From an uncultured Lachnospiraceae bacterium (GTDB lineage Bacteria; Bacillota; Clostridia; Lachnospirales; Lachnospiraceae), in the NCBI GenBank assembly GCA_910588875.1, contig CAJURT010000027.1, positions 1 to 53,267 on the forward strand: a DNA stretch of 53,267 nucleotides, read 5' to 3'. The notes beneath the pieces were generated by a model. The model ran no database searches and was not told the DNA's origin. It saw nothing but the letters and a program-made list of their open reading frames with translations. The number at the start of each line of letters is the position of its first letter. Positions within the stretch are counted from its first letter, which is position 1. Made by a program: the position numbers and the translations under genes. This document shows positions 9,116-17,463 of this stretch, piece after piece.

Positions 9116-9146
9116 CTTTCATCATCCTTCTGTCTGTTGCAAATAG

Positions 9147-10076
9147 TTATTCGTCTTCTTTTCCAACCTCAGCCAGCGCCTTCACCAGACCCGCAACCCC
9201 CTGGATCTCAGAGGGAATGATGATCTTTGTCGCCTTTCCGTCGGCAGCTGCCATAAACGCCTCCAAACTCTTCAGCCGCAGCACCGCCTCGTCTGCACCT
9301 GCTTCTTTCAGATACCGGATACCGCTGGCATTGGCCTGCTGCACCTTTAAGATTGCCTCTGCCTCGCCTTCTGCCTCCTTAATCCGCTTCTCCTTTTCCG
9401 CCTCCGCATGGAGGATCGCTGCCTGCTTATCTGCTTCTGCATCCAGGATTGCCGATTCTTTTTTCCCTTCCGCAACCAGGATCGTGGACTTTTTCTCTCC
9501 CTCTGCCCGCAGGATCGCTTCCCGCCGCTCCCGCTCTGCCTTCATCTGCTTCTCCATGGCATCCTGGATCGCCGCCGGAGGTATGATGTTCTTAAGTTCC
9601 ACCCGGTTTACCTTGATCCCCCAGGGATCGGTGGCTACATCAAGGGACGCCCGCATCTTGGTATTGATCGTCTCCCTGGATGTCAGCGTCTGATCCAGTT
9701 CCAGGTCGCCGATAATGTTCCGCAAGGTAGTCGCCGTCAAATTCTCAATAGCCATGATGGGATTCTCCACCCCATAGGCAAACAGCTTTGGATCCGTAAT
9801 CTGGAAAAATACCACAGTATCAATCCGCATGGTGACATTATCCTTTGTGATCACCGGCTGAGGGGCAAAATCCACCACCTGCTCTTTCAAAACCACCTTC
9901 TTTGCCACCCGGTCCACGAACGGCAGAAGGAAATGGACCCCCACATGCCAGGTCCCCAGATATGCGCCTAAGCGTTCCACCACCAGTGCATTCGCCTGGG
10001 GTACAATGCGGACACAGGACACCAGAACAACCAGCATGACAATCAACAGTATCAAAAAAATAAGAACCGCTCCCAT
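9147..10076 (-). CDS. SPFH/band 7 membrane protein (QmcA/stomatin type)
   Basis: This is a stomatin/prohibitin-like protein that assembles on the membrane and organises or protects membrane proteins. One N-terminal hydrophobic anchor (about residues 3-22, LIFLILLIVMLVVLVSCVRI) is followed by the SPFH domain (VPQANALVVERLGAYLGTW). A long alanine- and glutamate-rich coiled coil runs from about 175 to 245 with repeated EAEKEKRIKEAEGEAE-type segments. A conserved C-terminus ends it. Length (309) matches QmcA. It starts one base after the nfeD stop, and the pairing of NfeD with an SPFH protein is a classic two-gene unit. Its placement downstream of ftsH is notable because SPFH proteins of the HflKC type bind FtsH. 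Confidence 0.92.
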   Translation of the reverse strand: MGAVLIFLILLIVMLVVLVSCVRIVPQANALVVERLGAYLGTWHVGVHFLLPFVDRVAKKVVLKEQVVDFAPQPVITKDNVTMRIDTVVFFQITDPKLFAYGVENPIMAIENLTATTLRNIIGDLELDQTLTSRETINTKMRASLDVATDPWGIKVNRVELKNIIPPAAIQDAMEKQMKAERERREAILRAEGEKKSTILVAEGKKESAILDAEADKQAAILHAEAEKEKRIKEAEGEAEAILKVQQANASGIRYLKEAGADEAVLRLKSLEAFMAAADGKATKIIIPSEIQGVAGLVKALAEVGKEDE

Positions 10077-10077
10077 A

Positions 10078-10518
10078 TTATGCTTCCTCCTGTAATTTTT
10101 CTACAATCAGCTTAACTCCCTGGATCTCCAGGATCCGAACCATAGTTCCGGCGGCATAAGTCACTTCCGGTTCCTTCGACCTGGCAGTCCATTCCTGGCC
10201 TCCTATGACAGCCGTCCCCGTCCCTAATATATTGTTGATCTCCGAAGTAACGCGTGCCTCCTTGCCAACCAGGCCCTCTGCATTGGTTTTTATGGCCTGG
10301 CCGTTAACATATTTTGAGACAAACGGTCTCGTAAGAACCAATAATACAAACGATGTGACCACAAATGCTGCCAGCTGGATCTCTATGCTGACATCAAACA
10401 GCGACAATATAAAGGCGATAACTGCACCCCCTGCAAACCAGATGGTGGTCAGCGCCATGGTAGCTATCTCAATCCCAATCAACAAAATGAAACCAAGCAG
10501 CCAATAGATGGGTATCAT
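10078..10518 (-). CDS. NfeD family membrane protein (short form)
   Basis: This is the short NfeD form (146 residues) without the ClpP-like protease domain. Two or three hydrophobic segments occupy residues 3-75 (YWLLGFILLIGIEIATMA; WFAGGAVIAFILSLFD; LAAFVVTSFVLLVL). A C-terminal OB-fold domain follows with GLVGKEARVTSEI and GTMVRILEIQGVKL. NfeD proteins partner SPFH proteins, and the SPFH gene follows after one base. The ATG is preceded by AAGGAGG. A promoter with good consensus overlaps the end of the upstream MATE gene, so this pair can be expressed apart from ftsH. Confidence 0.9.
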   Translation of the reverse strand: MIPIYWLLGFILLIGIEIATMALTTIWFAGGAVIAFILSLFDVSIEIQLAAFVVTSFVLLVLTRPFVSKYVNGQAIKTNAEGLVGKEARVTSEINNILGTGTAVIGGQEWTARSKEPEVTYAAGTMVRILEIQGVKLIVEKLQEEA

Positions 10519-10565
10519 CCTCTCCTACCTCCTTTTTGATGCGGCAACCCCGTGCATTTACAGAC

Positions 10566-10594
10566 AGTATATCACATTTTTTGGCTGCTTACAA
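10566..10594 (-). promoter_or_regulatory. promoter of nfeD-SPFH
   Basis: TTGTAA, a 17-base spacer and TATACT lie on the minus strand, partly inside the last codons of the MATE gene. Confidence 0.6.
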
Positions 10595-11930
10595 TTGGAT
10601 TTGATATGAAACGACCCTTCCAGACAGCTGCCAGGCCCACCGCATCTGCCAGGAACCATCCCACCGGCACGGAAGCCCAAATGCCCTTTACGCCAATCCA
10701 CGGCACGGCAGAAAGGGTATAGGCCAGTATTACGCGGGTCCCCAGGGAAATTATGGTCAGCACCACTGACATGCCCGGCCGCCCCATAGCCCGGAAATAT
10801 CCGTAAAACAGGAACAAAAAACCGATCAGGCAATAAAATGCCCCCTCGATCCGCAGATATTGGATACCTGCTGCCAGCACCTCCCATTCTTCCGGCTGCA
10901 CAAAAATAAGGAGAAGTTCCCTGGCAAACAAACACACCCCGGCAGTGATGATCAGGCAAAACAGCAATGTGCAGATTCCGGCGCTGCGGATCCCCTTTCT
11001 TATCCGCCCCTCTTCCCCTGCCCCCACGTTCTGGGCCACAAAGGTGGAAAATGCATTGCCGAAATCCTGTACCGGCATATAGGCAAAAGAATCGATTTTC
11101 ACTGCCGCCGCAAATGCCGCCATCACAATCGGGCCAAAACTGTTGACCAGCCCCTGAACCATCAATATGCCGAAGTTCATCACTGACTGCTGTACGCTGG
11201 TCAAAAAAGATAACCGGAAAATCTCCCGCAGCACCTGCCAGTCCCATTTCATCCATTCCCTTCCCGGACGGAATTCCGGGAATTTTTTTAATGTATAGAC
11301 CGCAATACCGGCTCCGGAAAATATCTGTGCCAGCACGGTGGCCCAGGCGGCTCCGGCAATCCCCTGACGGAAAACCAGCACAAATATCAGGTCAAGGATA
11401 ATGTTGGACACCGCAGACACCCCGAGAAATACTAATGGGACCACTGAATTTCCCACCGCCCGCAAAAGGGATGCAAAATAATTGTACACAAAAATCCAGG
11501 TGATGCCCCAGAAAACGATCCAAAGGTATTCCCTCATCTGTGCATATACCTCTTCGGGCACACGCAGGAATACCATAATTATGTCCAGCCCTGAAAATAC
11601 CGTCCCATTGATTGCCAATGTTAAGAGCCCAATCATCACAAAGGATAAAAACATCCCCTGCTTCATCCTGCCAAAATCCTTTTTCCCATAGCAGACGGAA
11701 AACATCACGCCGCTCCCCATACAAAACCCCAATAATATAGAATTGAGAAACGTCATCAGCGTATAGGCCGATCCTACCGCTGCCAGCGCTTCTCTTCCGA
11801 TATACCGGCCCACTATCAGCGTGTCGGTCACATTATACATCTGCTGCAGCAGATTGCCCATGATCATGGGCAATGCAAACTGCAGCAAGGTTTTGGTGAT
11901 ATTTCCTTTTGTAAGATCCAATGTTTTCAT
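10572..11930 (-). CDS. MATE family efflux transporter
   Basis: This is a multidrug and toxin extrusion antiporter with about 12 transmembrane helices in two related halves. The N-terminus reads KTLLQFALPMIMGNLLQQMY, a standard MATE opening, and VGRYIGREALAAVGSA follows. The frame stays open upstream to 12176, but that extension is collagen-like and simply reads the repeat tail of ftsH in another frame, so it was rejected. The ATG at 11930 overlaps the ftsH stop as ATGA, which implies translational coupling. From that start the protein has about 452 residues, the usual size. The substrate is unknown. Confidence 0.92.
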   Translation of the reverse strand: MKTLDLTKGNITKTLLQFALPMIMGNLLQQMYNVTDTLIVGRYIGREALAAVGSAYTLMTFLNSILLGFCMGSGVMFSVCYGKKDFGRMKQGMFLSFVMIGLLTLAINGTVFSGLDIIMVFLRVPEEVYAQMREYLWIVFWGITWIFVYNYFASLLRAVGNSVVPLVFLGVSAVSNIILDLIFVLVFRQGIAGAAWATVLAQIFSGAGIAVYTLKKFPEFRPGREWMKWDWQVLREIFRLSFLTSVQQSVMNFGILMVQGLVNSFGPIVMAAFAAAVKIDSFAYMPVQDFGNAFSTFVAQNVGAGEEGRIRKGIRSAGICTLLFCLIITAGVCLFARELLLIFVQPEEWEVLAAGIQYLRIEGAFYCLIGFLFLFYGYFRAMGRPGMSVVLTIISLGTRVILAYTLSAVPWIGVKGIWASVPVGWFLADAVGLAAVWKGRFISNPIVSSQKM

Positions 11931-14023
11931 TTTACTTCTGTCCAGCCGGAAGAGTTCTCCTGGCCGCCCCGGCCTTCCCCGTTTTCCTGGGTTTCCCTGG
12001 CTTCCTGGGTGTCCTCGTTTTCCTGGGTTTCCCTGGCTTCCTGGGTGTTCCCGTTTTCCCTGGTTTCCTGGGGCTCCCCGTTTTCCCTGGTTTCCTGGCT
12101 GCCTGCCTTTTCCTCCTCTTGGGATTGCTCCTTTGTTTCTTCTTTTTTCTCCTCCGGCTCCGGGATCCCTTTGCACCGCCGGAAGATTTGCATGAATTCC
12201 TTCCCGGTAATGGTTTCCTTTTCAATCAGGAACTCCGCAATCTCATCCATCACTTCACGGTTTTCGTTCAAAAGCCTTTTCGCCTCTTCGTATGCTTCCT
12301 TAAGGATCCGCATAACCTCATTGTCCACCTCAGCTGCCGTGGCGTCCCCGCAGTTCATGACCGTGCGCCCCGTCAGATACTGATCCTGCTGTGTGGCCAG
12401 CCCCATAAGGCCAAATTTATCCGACATTCCGTACTGGGTCACCATTGCCCGGGCAAGGCGGGTCGCCTGCTCAATGTCATTGGCAGCACCGGTGGTCACG
12501 GATTGAAACACGATCTCCTCCGCTGCCCGGCCGCCGAGATAGCCCACCAGCATCGCCTGGATCTCCTTTTTGCTGTTTAAATACTTCTCCTCCTCCGGCA
12601 CATGCATCACATATCCCAAGGCGCCCATGGTGCGAGGCACTATGGTAATCTTCTGTACCGGCTCCGCGTCCTTCTGCAGGGCGCTTAAAAGTGCATGCCC
12701 CACTTCATGGTAAGACACGATCCTCCGTTCTTCCTTACTCAGCACCCGGTCCTTTTTCTCCTTGCCCACCAATACCACTTCCACGGCCTCAAACAGATCC
12801 TTCTGGCTCACGGCGCCCCGCTTATGCTTTACTGCCAGAATCGCCGCCTCATTGATCATATTGGCAAGGTCAGAGCCCACCGCCCCGGAGGTCGCCAGGG
12901 CAATGGCATCCAAGTCAACCGTATCATCCAGGGATACATTCTTGGCATGCACCTTCAGAATCTCCACCCGGCCCTTCAGATCCGGCTTGTCAACAATAAT
13001 ACGGCGGTCGAACCGCCCCGGGCGCAAAAGCGCCGGATCGAGGATCTCCGGGCGGTTGGTGGCAGCCAAAATCAAAAGTCCCTTGGACGAATCCACCCCG
13101 TCCATCTCCGAGAGAAGCTGGTTCAGGGTCTGCTGCTGCTCCGATTCCCCGCCGCCTCCATAGTTGCTCCGGCTGCGGCCGATAGAATCCACCTCATCAA
13201 TAAATATGATGCAGGGGGATGTCTGCTGCGCCTGCTTGAACAGATCCCTTACCCGGGATGCGCCTACTCCGACATACATTTCCATGAAATCCGAACCGGA
13301 AAGAAAATAAAACGGAACCTTTGCTTCCCCTGCCACCGCCCTGGCCAGCAATGTCTTTCCCGTTCCGGGAGGCCCTACCAGCAAAGCGCCCTTCGGCAGA
13401 CGGGCTCCGATATGGGTATATTTCCCGGGATTCTGCAGGAAATCCACCAATTCCACCAGGGATTCCTTTGCCTCATCCTCGCCTGCAACGTCCGCAAAGG
13501 TGATTCCCGTGTCTTTCTGCATATACATCTTAGCCGTGCTTTTGCCCACGCCCATGATGCCGCCGCCCATGCGCTTCATCATAAAATTCATAAATATCAC
13601 AATGATTGCAAATGGAATGACAAAGCTTAAGATGCTTTCCAAAAGCACGCTGCTGTCCTGCAGTTCCTGCCTGATCTCAACCCCATGCTCCAAAAGGCGG
13701 CTGGAGAATTCCCAGTCCGAGCCAAGACGGATCACATAATACTGCTTTGCCGGGTTCTTCTCATTGACCGTATCCTTGTAGGTGATGTCCAGCACCGAAC
13801 TTTTTACCAGCACGGACTCCACCATCCCGGCATTCACCTCTTCCACAAACTGGTTATAGCTGATTTCCTCCCGCCCCTCCGTCACCATGACGTTGCGCAT
13901 CATATACACTGCCACCAGGGTAATAATAGCCGCTACCAGCATGACCATAAACTGGCTCTGGGGCCCTTGGTTTTTATTGTTGTTGCCGCCATTCTCCGGC
14001 GGCCGGTGATTGTTATTTTCCAT
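11927..14023 (-). CDS. ftsH: ATP-dependent zinc metalloprotease FtsH
   Basis: FtsH degrades misfolded membrane proteins and selected cytosolic proteins. Two transmembrane helices (residues about 25-43 and 130-149) flank an extracytoplasmic domain. The AAA domain has Walker A GPPGTGKT at 217-224, Walker B IIFIDE at 272-277 and the SRH region around 320-341. The zinc site is HEVGH at 439-443; nearly all FtsH proteins have HEAGH, so the Val is unusual, but the metal and catalytic residues are kept. From about residue 620 the protein carries a long acidic Glu/Gln/Asn/Thr tail with imperfect 12- and 9-residue repeats. It has its own promoter and overlaps the MATE gene by 4 bases. The 698 residues exceed the usual 600-650 because of the tail. 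Confidence 0.96.
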   Translation of the reverse strand: MENNNHRPPENGGNNNKNQGPQSQFMVMLVAAIITLVAVYMMRNVMVTEGREEISYNQFVEEVNAGMVESVLVKSSVLDITYKDTVNEKNPAKQYYVIRLGSDWEFSSRLLEHGVEIRQELQDSSVLLESILSFVIPFAIIVIFMNFMMKRMGGGIMGVGKSTAKMYMQKDTGITFADVAGEDEAKESLVELVDFLQNPGKYTHIGARLPKGALLVGPPGTGKTLLARAVAGEAKVPFYFLSGSDFMEMYVGVGASRVRDLFKQAQQTSPCIIFIDEVDSIGRSRSNYGGGGESEQQQTLNQLLSEMDGVDSSKGLLILAATNRPEILDPALLRPGRFDRRIIVDKPDLKGRVEILKVHAKNVSLDDTVDLDAIALATSGAVGSDLANMINEAAILAVKHKRGAVSQKDLFEAVEVVLVGKEKKDRVLSKEERRIVSYHEVGHALLSALQKDAEPVQKITIVPRTMGALGYVMHVPEEEKYLNSKKEIQAMLVGYLGGRAAEEIVFQSVTTGAANDIEQATRLARAMVTQYGMSDKFGLMGLATQQDQYLTGRTVMNCGDATAAEVDNEVMRILKEAYEEAKRLLNENREVMDEIAEFLIEKETITGKEFMQIFRRCKGIPEPEEKKEETKEQSQEEEKAGSQETRENGEPQETRENGNTQEARETQENEDTQEARETQENGEGRGGQENSSGWTEVK
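11989..12095 (-). repeat. imperfect tandem repeats coding the FtsH acidic tail
   Basis: Two near-identical 36-base units and two shorter 27-28-base units share GTTTTCC(C)TGG on the plus strand. They encode EDTQEARETQEN-like and GEPQETREN-like peptides. Unit lengths are multiples of three or nearly so, so copy-number change would keep the frame. Confidence 0.8.
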
Positions 14024-14079
14024 ATCTCATATGCTCTCCTATTCCTCTTACCTCTTTGAGCCAAAACGCACTATTTCTC

Positions 14080-14108
14080 ATTATACTTGTTACTTGCCCA
14101 GAAATCAA
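14080..14108 (-). promoter_or_regulatory. promoter of ftsH-MATE
   Basis: TTGATT, a 17-base spacer and TATAAT lie on the minus strand, with a leader of about 50 bases. The rest of the 14024-14355 interval is AT-rich. It holds only a weak plus-strand TTACAA-17-TAAAAA pair near 14190 that could serve the next gene. Confidence 0.7.
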
Positions 14109-14355
14109 GAAAAGCCCCCTTAAAAATCCATAAAATTTAAAAGATTTTTAATAATTCCTCCTTTATATCCACTATTTTTACAAAACCCCTTACAAACTAT
14201 TCCGTCTTTCCATAAAAATAATGTTTCTCCCTCCACATCTTGCCACTCATAAACTGCCTTCCGGCAGGGATACTATCTATGACAATATCCCTGATCCTGC
14301 AAATGGCCTTCCGGGCTGCTTTGCCGGATATTCCCTAACAGAAAGGAGCTGCCCT

Positions 14356-14529
14356 ATGAAAACAGAAAAAAATGACCCCTACAACTGTGATATGGAAGAG
14401 GGCCTGGATGTGAAAGCTTGTTCCGCAACTGACTGTACCGGCCTCATCCCTGCCCTCCCCCAATCCGATTCCGAGTTGGAGTCCTATGCGGAAGTATATC
14501 ATTACCCGGCTGACATTTTCCACGACTAA
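14356..14529 (+). CDS. small acidic protein of 57 residues, function unknown
   Basis: The ATG follows AGAAAGGAGCTGCCCT, a good ribosome site. The reading frame also stays open upstream but without a second such site. The protein is acidic, with KNDPYNCDMEEGLDVKACS and DCTGLIPALPQSDSELESYAE as its most ordered parts. It has three Cys residues (near 11, 22 and 27) and no signal peptide or membrane segment. It resembles small conserved Lachnospiraceae proteins that share a C-(A/S)-x-T-D-C-T-G-L-I-P core, recalled rather than checked. A clear intrinsic terminator follows, so it is a single-gene unit. No function can be assigned. Confidence 0.7.
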   Translation: MKTEKNDPYNCDMEEGLDVKACSATDCTGLIPALPQSDSELESYAEVYHYPADIFHD

Positions 14530-14583
14530 AAATCCCTTTTCCCCGGCTGTGCTTCCCGATTTGTGAGAAATCCGGCCCAAATG

Positions 14584-14642
14584 AACGCGGCTCCCTGCAG
14601 GCACATCCTGCGAAAGGGCCGCGTTTTCTTTTCGGCACATCC
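14584..14642 (+). terminator. intrinsic terminator of the 57-residue gene
   Basis: AACGCGGC and GCCGCGTT enclose a smaller CTGCAGG/CCTGC hairpin, followed by TTCTTTT. It also ends close to the convergent DUF5662 gene. Confidence 0.75.
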
Positions 14643-14653
14643 CATCCGTGGAT

Positions 14654-15202
14654 TCAGTAGCTTCCACGCCTCAAAAGCTTTCGGATGTAGGCAAATGTCC
14701 TTTTTTCCCCTTTCTCCTTCAGCATAACCAGGATCTTTTCCAACAGCTTTTTCGTCTCCGGGTGCATCGCCCCTTCCAGGTAAGGCCGTTCCCGCTGGTA
14801 ATATTCCCATGCCGATGCATCCGTATACTCTTTTCCCCGGTATACTTTACAGGCAGCAATCCGGTCCATCACCATCTCTGCCACATAGACAAGGGGCATC
14901 TTGCATCCGGCAATCCCGCAGCTGGCCTTGGAAAAATCCATCCAATATTCAAAGTGGTGTTTATTCCTTCCTTTATGGTGCAGCCAGGCAGCCGAATAGC
15001 CCAGCAGTTCCCGTTCCACCGCATTAGGGCTGCGGTTCCCCTGATAATAACGGACCCCTGTCCAAAACTCTGACGGCATATATTTCGACAAATCATGCAG
15101 CAGCCCCTGCTTATATAATCCCACTTTAAAACAATGCACCATAACCAGGCATTTATGCTCCGTAATCGTTACCAAATGCCGCCATATATTCTGCAGCCTC
15201 AT
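14654..15202 (-). CDS. DUF5662 family protein
   Basis: This is a 182-residue His-rich cytoplasmic protein of the DUF5662 family, which is widespread in clostridia. Conserved parts include RHLVTITEHKCLVM, HCFKVGLYKQGLLHDLSKY with an HD pair, and LHHKGRNKHHFEYWMD. The paired His and Asp residues recall HD-type metal-dependent phosphohydrolases, but this is inference. GAGGATATTAG precedes the ATG. The gene stands alone and converges on the small acidic protein gene. No partner hints at a substrate. Confidence 0.8.
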   Translation of the reverse strand: MRLQNIWRHLVTITEHKCLVMVHCFKVGLYKQGLLHDLSKYMPSEFWTGVRYYQGNRSPNAVERELLGYSAAWLHHKGRNKHHFEYWMDFSKASCGIAGCKMPLVYVAEMVMDRIAACKVYRGKEYTDASAWEYYQRERPYLEGAMHPETKKLLEKILVMLKEKGEKRTFAYIRKLLRRGSY

Positions 15203-15393
15203 CTAATATCCTCACTCCTGTCTCCGTCTGTATGTAGCCATTCAGGCAGCCGAAATGGTTCTGCCCGTTTCTCTCTCCTCCAACAGTTTACCACATTCAT
15301 CCCTTCGGCACCAGCCTTTTTCCTCCTGTCTGTGAATTATTTCCGTCCCTGCAATAATTCCTATCAATTTTATCGAATTTCCCCTGAATTTGT

Positions 15394-15422
15394 TTGACAA
15401 CTTTCCCGTTCTATGCTATTCT
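15394..15422 (+). promoter_or_regulatory. promoter of the cold shock gene
   Basis: TTGACA, a 17-base spacer and TATTCT precede a leader of about 55 bases and GGAGGTAGTAAC before the ATG. Confidence 0.7.
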
Positions 15423-15481
15423 TAGTAAAGTTGCACAAGTTTGCAACCATATCTATTTTTATTCATTTTGGAGGTAGTAAC

Positions 15482-15682
15482 ATGAGCAAAGGTACAGTAA
15501 AGTGGTTCAACAACCAGAAAGGGTATGGCTTTATCTGTGACGAGCAGGGCAATGATGTTTTCGTTCACTACTCCGGCCTGGAGATGGAAGGCTACAAAAC
15601 CCTGGAAGAGGGCGCCCAGGTAGAGTTTGAAGTGACAGAAGGAGCCAAAGGTCCGCAGGCCATCCATGTAACCACACTGTAA
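15482..15682 (+). CDS. cold shock domain protein (CspA/CspB family)
   Basis: This 66-residue single-stranded nucleic acid binding protein is thought to act as an RNA chaperone. The five-strand OB fold is complete: GTVKWFNNQKGYGFI carries RNP1 and DVFVHYSGL carries RNP2. RNP2 has Tyr where FVHF is more common. The ATG at 15482 was chosen over earlier in-frame starts because GGAGG lies just before it and the family begins MxKGTVKWF. A strong terminator follows about 60 bases after the stop. The gene is monocistronic. Confidence 0.95.
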   Translation: MSKGTVKWFNNQKGYGFICDEQGNDVFVHYSGLEMEGYKTLEEGAQVEFEVTEGAKGPQAIHVTTL

Positions 15683-15743
15683 TTCACGATATCATGGATC
15701 CGTATTTCCGATCTCTGACAACAGGTCATGGCAAAACTGCGAA

Positions 15744-15780
15744 AGCAGCCACAAGGAATCTTCTTGTGGCTGCTTTTCTT
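15744..15780 (+). terminator. intrinsic terminator of the cold shock gene
   Basis: AGCAGCCACAAG and CTTGTGGCTGCT form a 12-base-pair stem with a 7-base loop, then TTTCTTT. It lies between convergent genes and could also act weakly on deoB. Confidence 0.85.
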
Positions 15781-15828
15781 TCCCTCAAAATATTTTTCCC
15801 TTTTGGGGATCCCCGCCTGCAGATGCTG

Positions 15829-17022
15829 TCAGCGCAAGAGGGGGATCAGGGAACTCCCGATAGTGCCCTCCGGCATTGCCACGCCAAAAGCAGCAGCAGC
15901 CGTGGCCCCTACCACGCCAAAGGTGTCTGCCTCCGGCAATTCCCCGCTTCCCTCCAGGTTCTTTGCATACAAAAGCAGCGGCACCTGTTCCCTGGTGTGG
16001 TCGGTTCCCGTGTAGGTAGGATCGTTGCCATGGTCTGCAGTGATCATCAGCAAATCATCTTCCCTGAGATTGTCCAGAAGTTCTCCCAGTTTTTTGTCAA
16101 ACCGCTCAAGTTCTTCCCCATATCCCTCCGGATCCCTCCGGTGTCCCCACAAAGCATCAAAATCCACCAGGTTCACAAAGCACAGGCCGTGGAAATCCCC
16201 CTTTGCCAGTTCAATCGTCTGTTCCATGCCATGGACTGAACTTTTGGATTTCCACGCCTGGGTAATTCCGCAGCCGGCAAAGATATCCTGTATCTTCCCC
16301 ACGGAGATCACATCCAGCCCTGCCTCTTTCATGGCATCCAATGCCGTCCGCCCAAAGGGCGGCACTGCGTAATCGTGCCGGTTGCTGGTACGCTTAAACT
16401 CACCGCGCTTTTTACCCAGGTACGGGCGGGCAATGACCCTCCCCACCCTCCACTCGTCACGCATTGTCAACTCCCTGGCTATCTCACAGCAGCGGTAGAG
16501 TTCCTTTAAGTCAAAGGTTTCCTCATTGCCGCAGATCTGCAGCACCGAGTCCGCTGAGGTATAGACAATCATGTGGCCGGTAGCGATCTCTTCTTCCGCC
16601 AGTTCTTCCAGGATCTCCGTTCCGCTGGCGCTCTTGTTGCCGATAATCTTACGCCCCGTCCGCCGTTCCAGTTCTGCAATCAATTCTGCCGGGAACCCGG
16701 TATCCGTAAAAGTGATGAACGGCTTTTCCGTCTTCAGCCCCATCATCTCCCAATGCCCGGTCATCGTGTCCTTCCCCCGGCTCCTCTCGTTCAGGCGCGC
16801 AAAATACCCCAGAGGGTTGCCGGAAGGCTCCACCTGCTTTAAGGGATGCAGATTGGCAAGCCCAAGCTTCTGCAGGTTGGGAATCTCAAAATGTTCCACA
16901 CTCTCCGATATGTGGCCCAGGGTGTCCGTCCCGCCATCCCCATAGTCTGCCGCATCTGCAGCGCCTCCGATCCCCAAAGAGTCTATCACGATCACAAATA
17001 CCCGATTCCAGGATTTCTTCAT
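15829..17022 (-). CDS. deoB: phosphopentomutase
   Basis: DeoB interconverts ribose-1-phosphate or deoxyribose-1-phosphate with the 5-phosphate. It is an alkaline-phosphatase-fold metalloenzyme with two Mn ions. The N-terminal metal motif is VIVIDSLGIGGAADA with the metal Asp. DTLGHISE and TADHGNDPTYTGTDHTRE supply the other metal ligands and the phosphorylated Thr region. The ATG at 17022 (MKKSWNRV) is preferred because GAGAGGAAG precedes it; an upstream GTG lies in a purine stretch. It is the last gene of the udp-deoC-cdd-deoB run, which turns nucleosides into central sugar phosphates. The product, 2-deoxyribose-5-phosphate, feeds DeoC. Confidence 0.95.
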   Translation of the reverse strand: MKKSWNRVFVIVIDSLGIGGAADAADYGDGGTDTLGHISESVEHFEIPNLQKLGLANLHPLKQVEPSGNPLGYFARLNERSRGKDTMTGHWEMMGLKTEKPFITFTDTGFPAELIAELERRTGRKIIGNKSASGTEILEELAEEEIATGHMIVYTSADSVLQICGNEETFDLKELYRCCEIARELTMRDEWRVGRVIARPYLGKKRGEFKRTSNRHDYAVPPFGRTALDAMKEAGLDVISVGKIQDIFAGCGITQAWKSKSSVHGMEQTIELAKGDFHGLCFVNLVDFDALWGHRRDPEGYGEELERFDKKLGELLDNLREDDLLMITADHGNDPTYTGTDHTREQVPLLLYAKNLEGSGELPEADTFGVVGATAAAAFGVAMPEGTIGSSLIPLLR

Positions 17023-17042
17023 TCTGCTTCCTCTCCCTTCCC

Positions 17043-17462
17043 TCACCCTTTGTTCTGCAGATTATCCGGCCCAAACCCCATTGGCAGCAGTTCCTGCAGG
17101 GAATATTCCTTCCAGTGTTTCTCATCCTTTGCCAGAATCACCCGGAATGTCTCCGGGCAGCAAAACTCCATCATCACCTGACGGCACACCCCGCAGGGCG
17201 CTGTATATCCGTTTGGCACGCCATTGTGGCCGCCCACAATACAAATCGCTTCAAATTCCCGCTGCCCTTCACTGACTGCCTTGAAAAATGCAGTCCTTTC
17301 TGCGCAATTGCCTGGCGTGTAGGCAGCATTCTCAATGTTGCAGCCCTGATACACCCTGCCGTCTGCACACAGCAGCGCCGCCCCCACCCAAAATCCCGAG
17401 TAAGGGGCATAGGCATATGACATCGCCTCTGCTGCCAGACGGATTAAATCCTCTGTTGCCAT
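17043..17462 (-). CDS. cdd: cytidine deaminase
   Basis: It deaminates cytidine and deoxycytidine to uridine and deoxyuridine, which the nearby phosphorylase can then split. The small 139-residue tetrameric form has zinc ligands C53, C90 and C93, and the catalytic Glu is E55 (NCAER and PCGVCRQ). FxVGAALL and GCNIENAAY for substrate binding are present. The gene starts one base after deoC and has GGAGG inside the end of deoC. It belongs to the nucleoside salvage run. The assignment is secure. Confidence 0.95.
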   Translation of the reverse strand: MATEDLIRLAAEAMSYAYAPYSGFWVGAALLCADGRVYQGCNIENAAYTPGNCAERTAFFKAVSEGQREFEAICIVGGHNGVPNGYTAPCGVCRQVMMEFCCPETFRVILAKDEKHWKEYSLQELLPMGFGPDNLQNKG

Positions 17463-17463
17463 C

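Noticed and set aside
11932..12225. Collagen-like Gly-Pro-Gln-rich reading frames upstream of the MATE gene
   Set aside because: They read the ftsH tail repeats in the wrong frames. The MATE start overlaps the ftsH stop as ATGA, and the collagen look comes from the repeat DNA.
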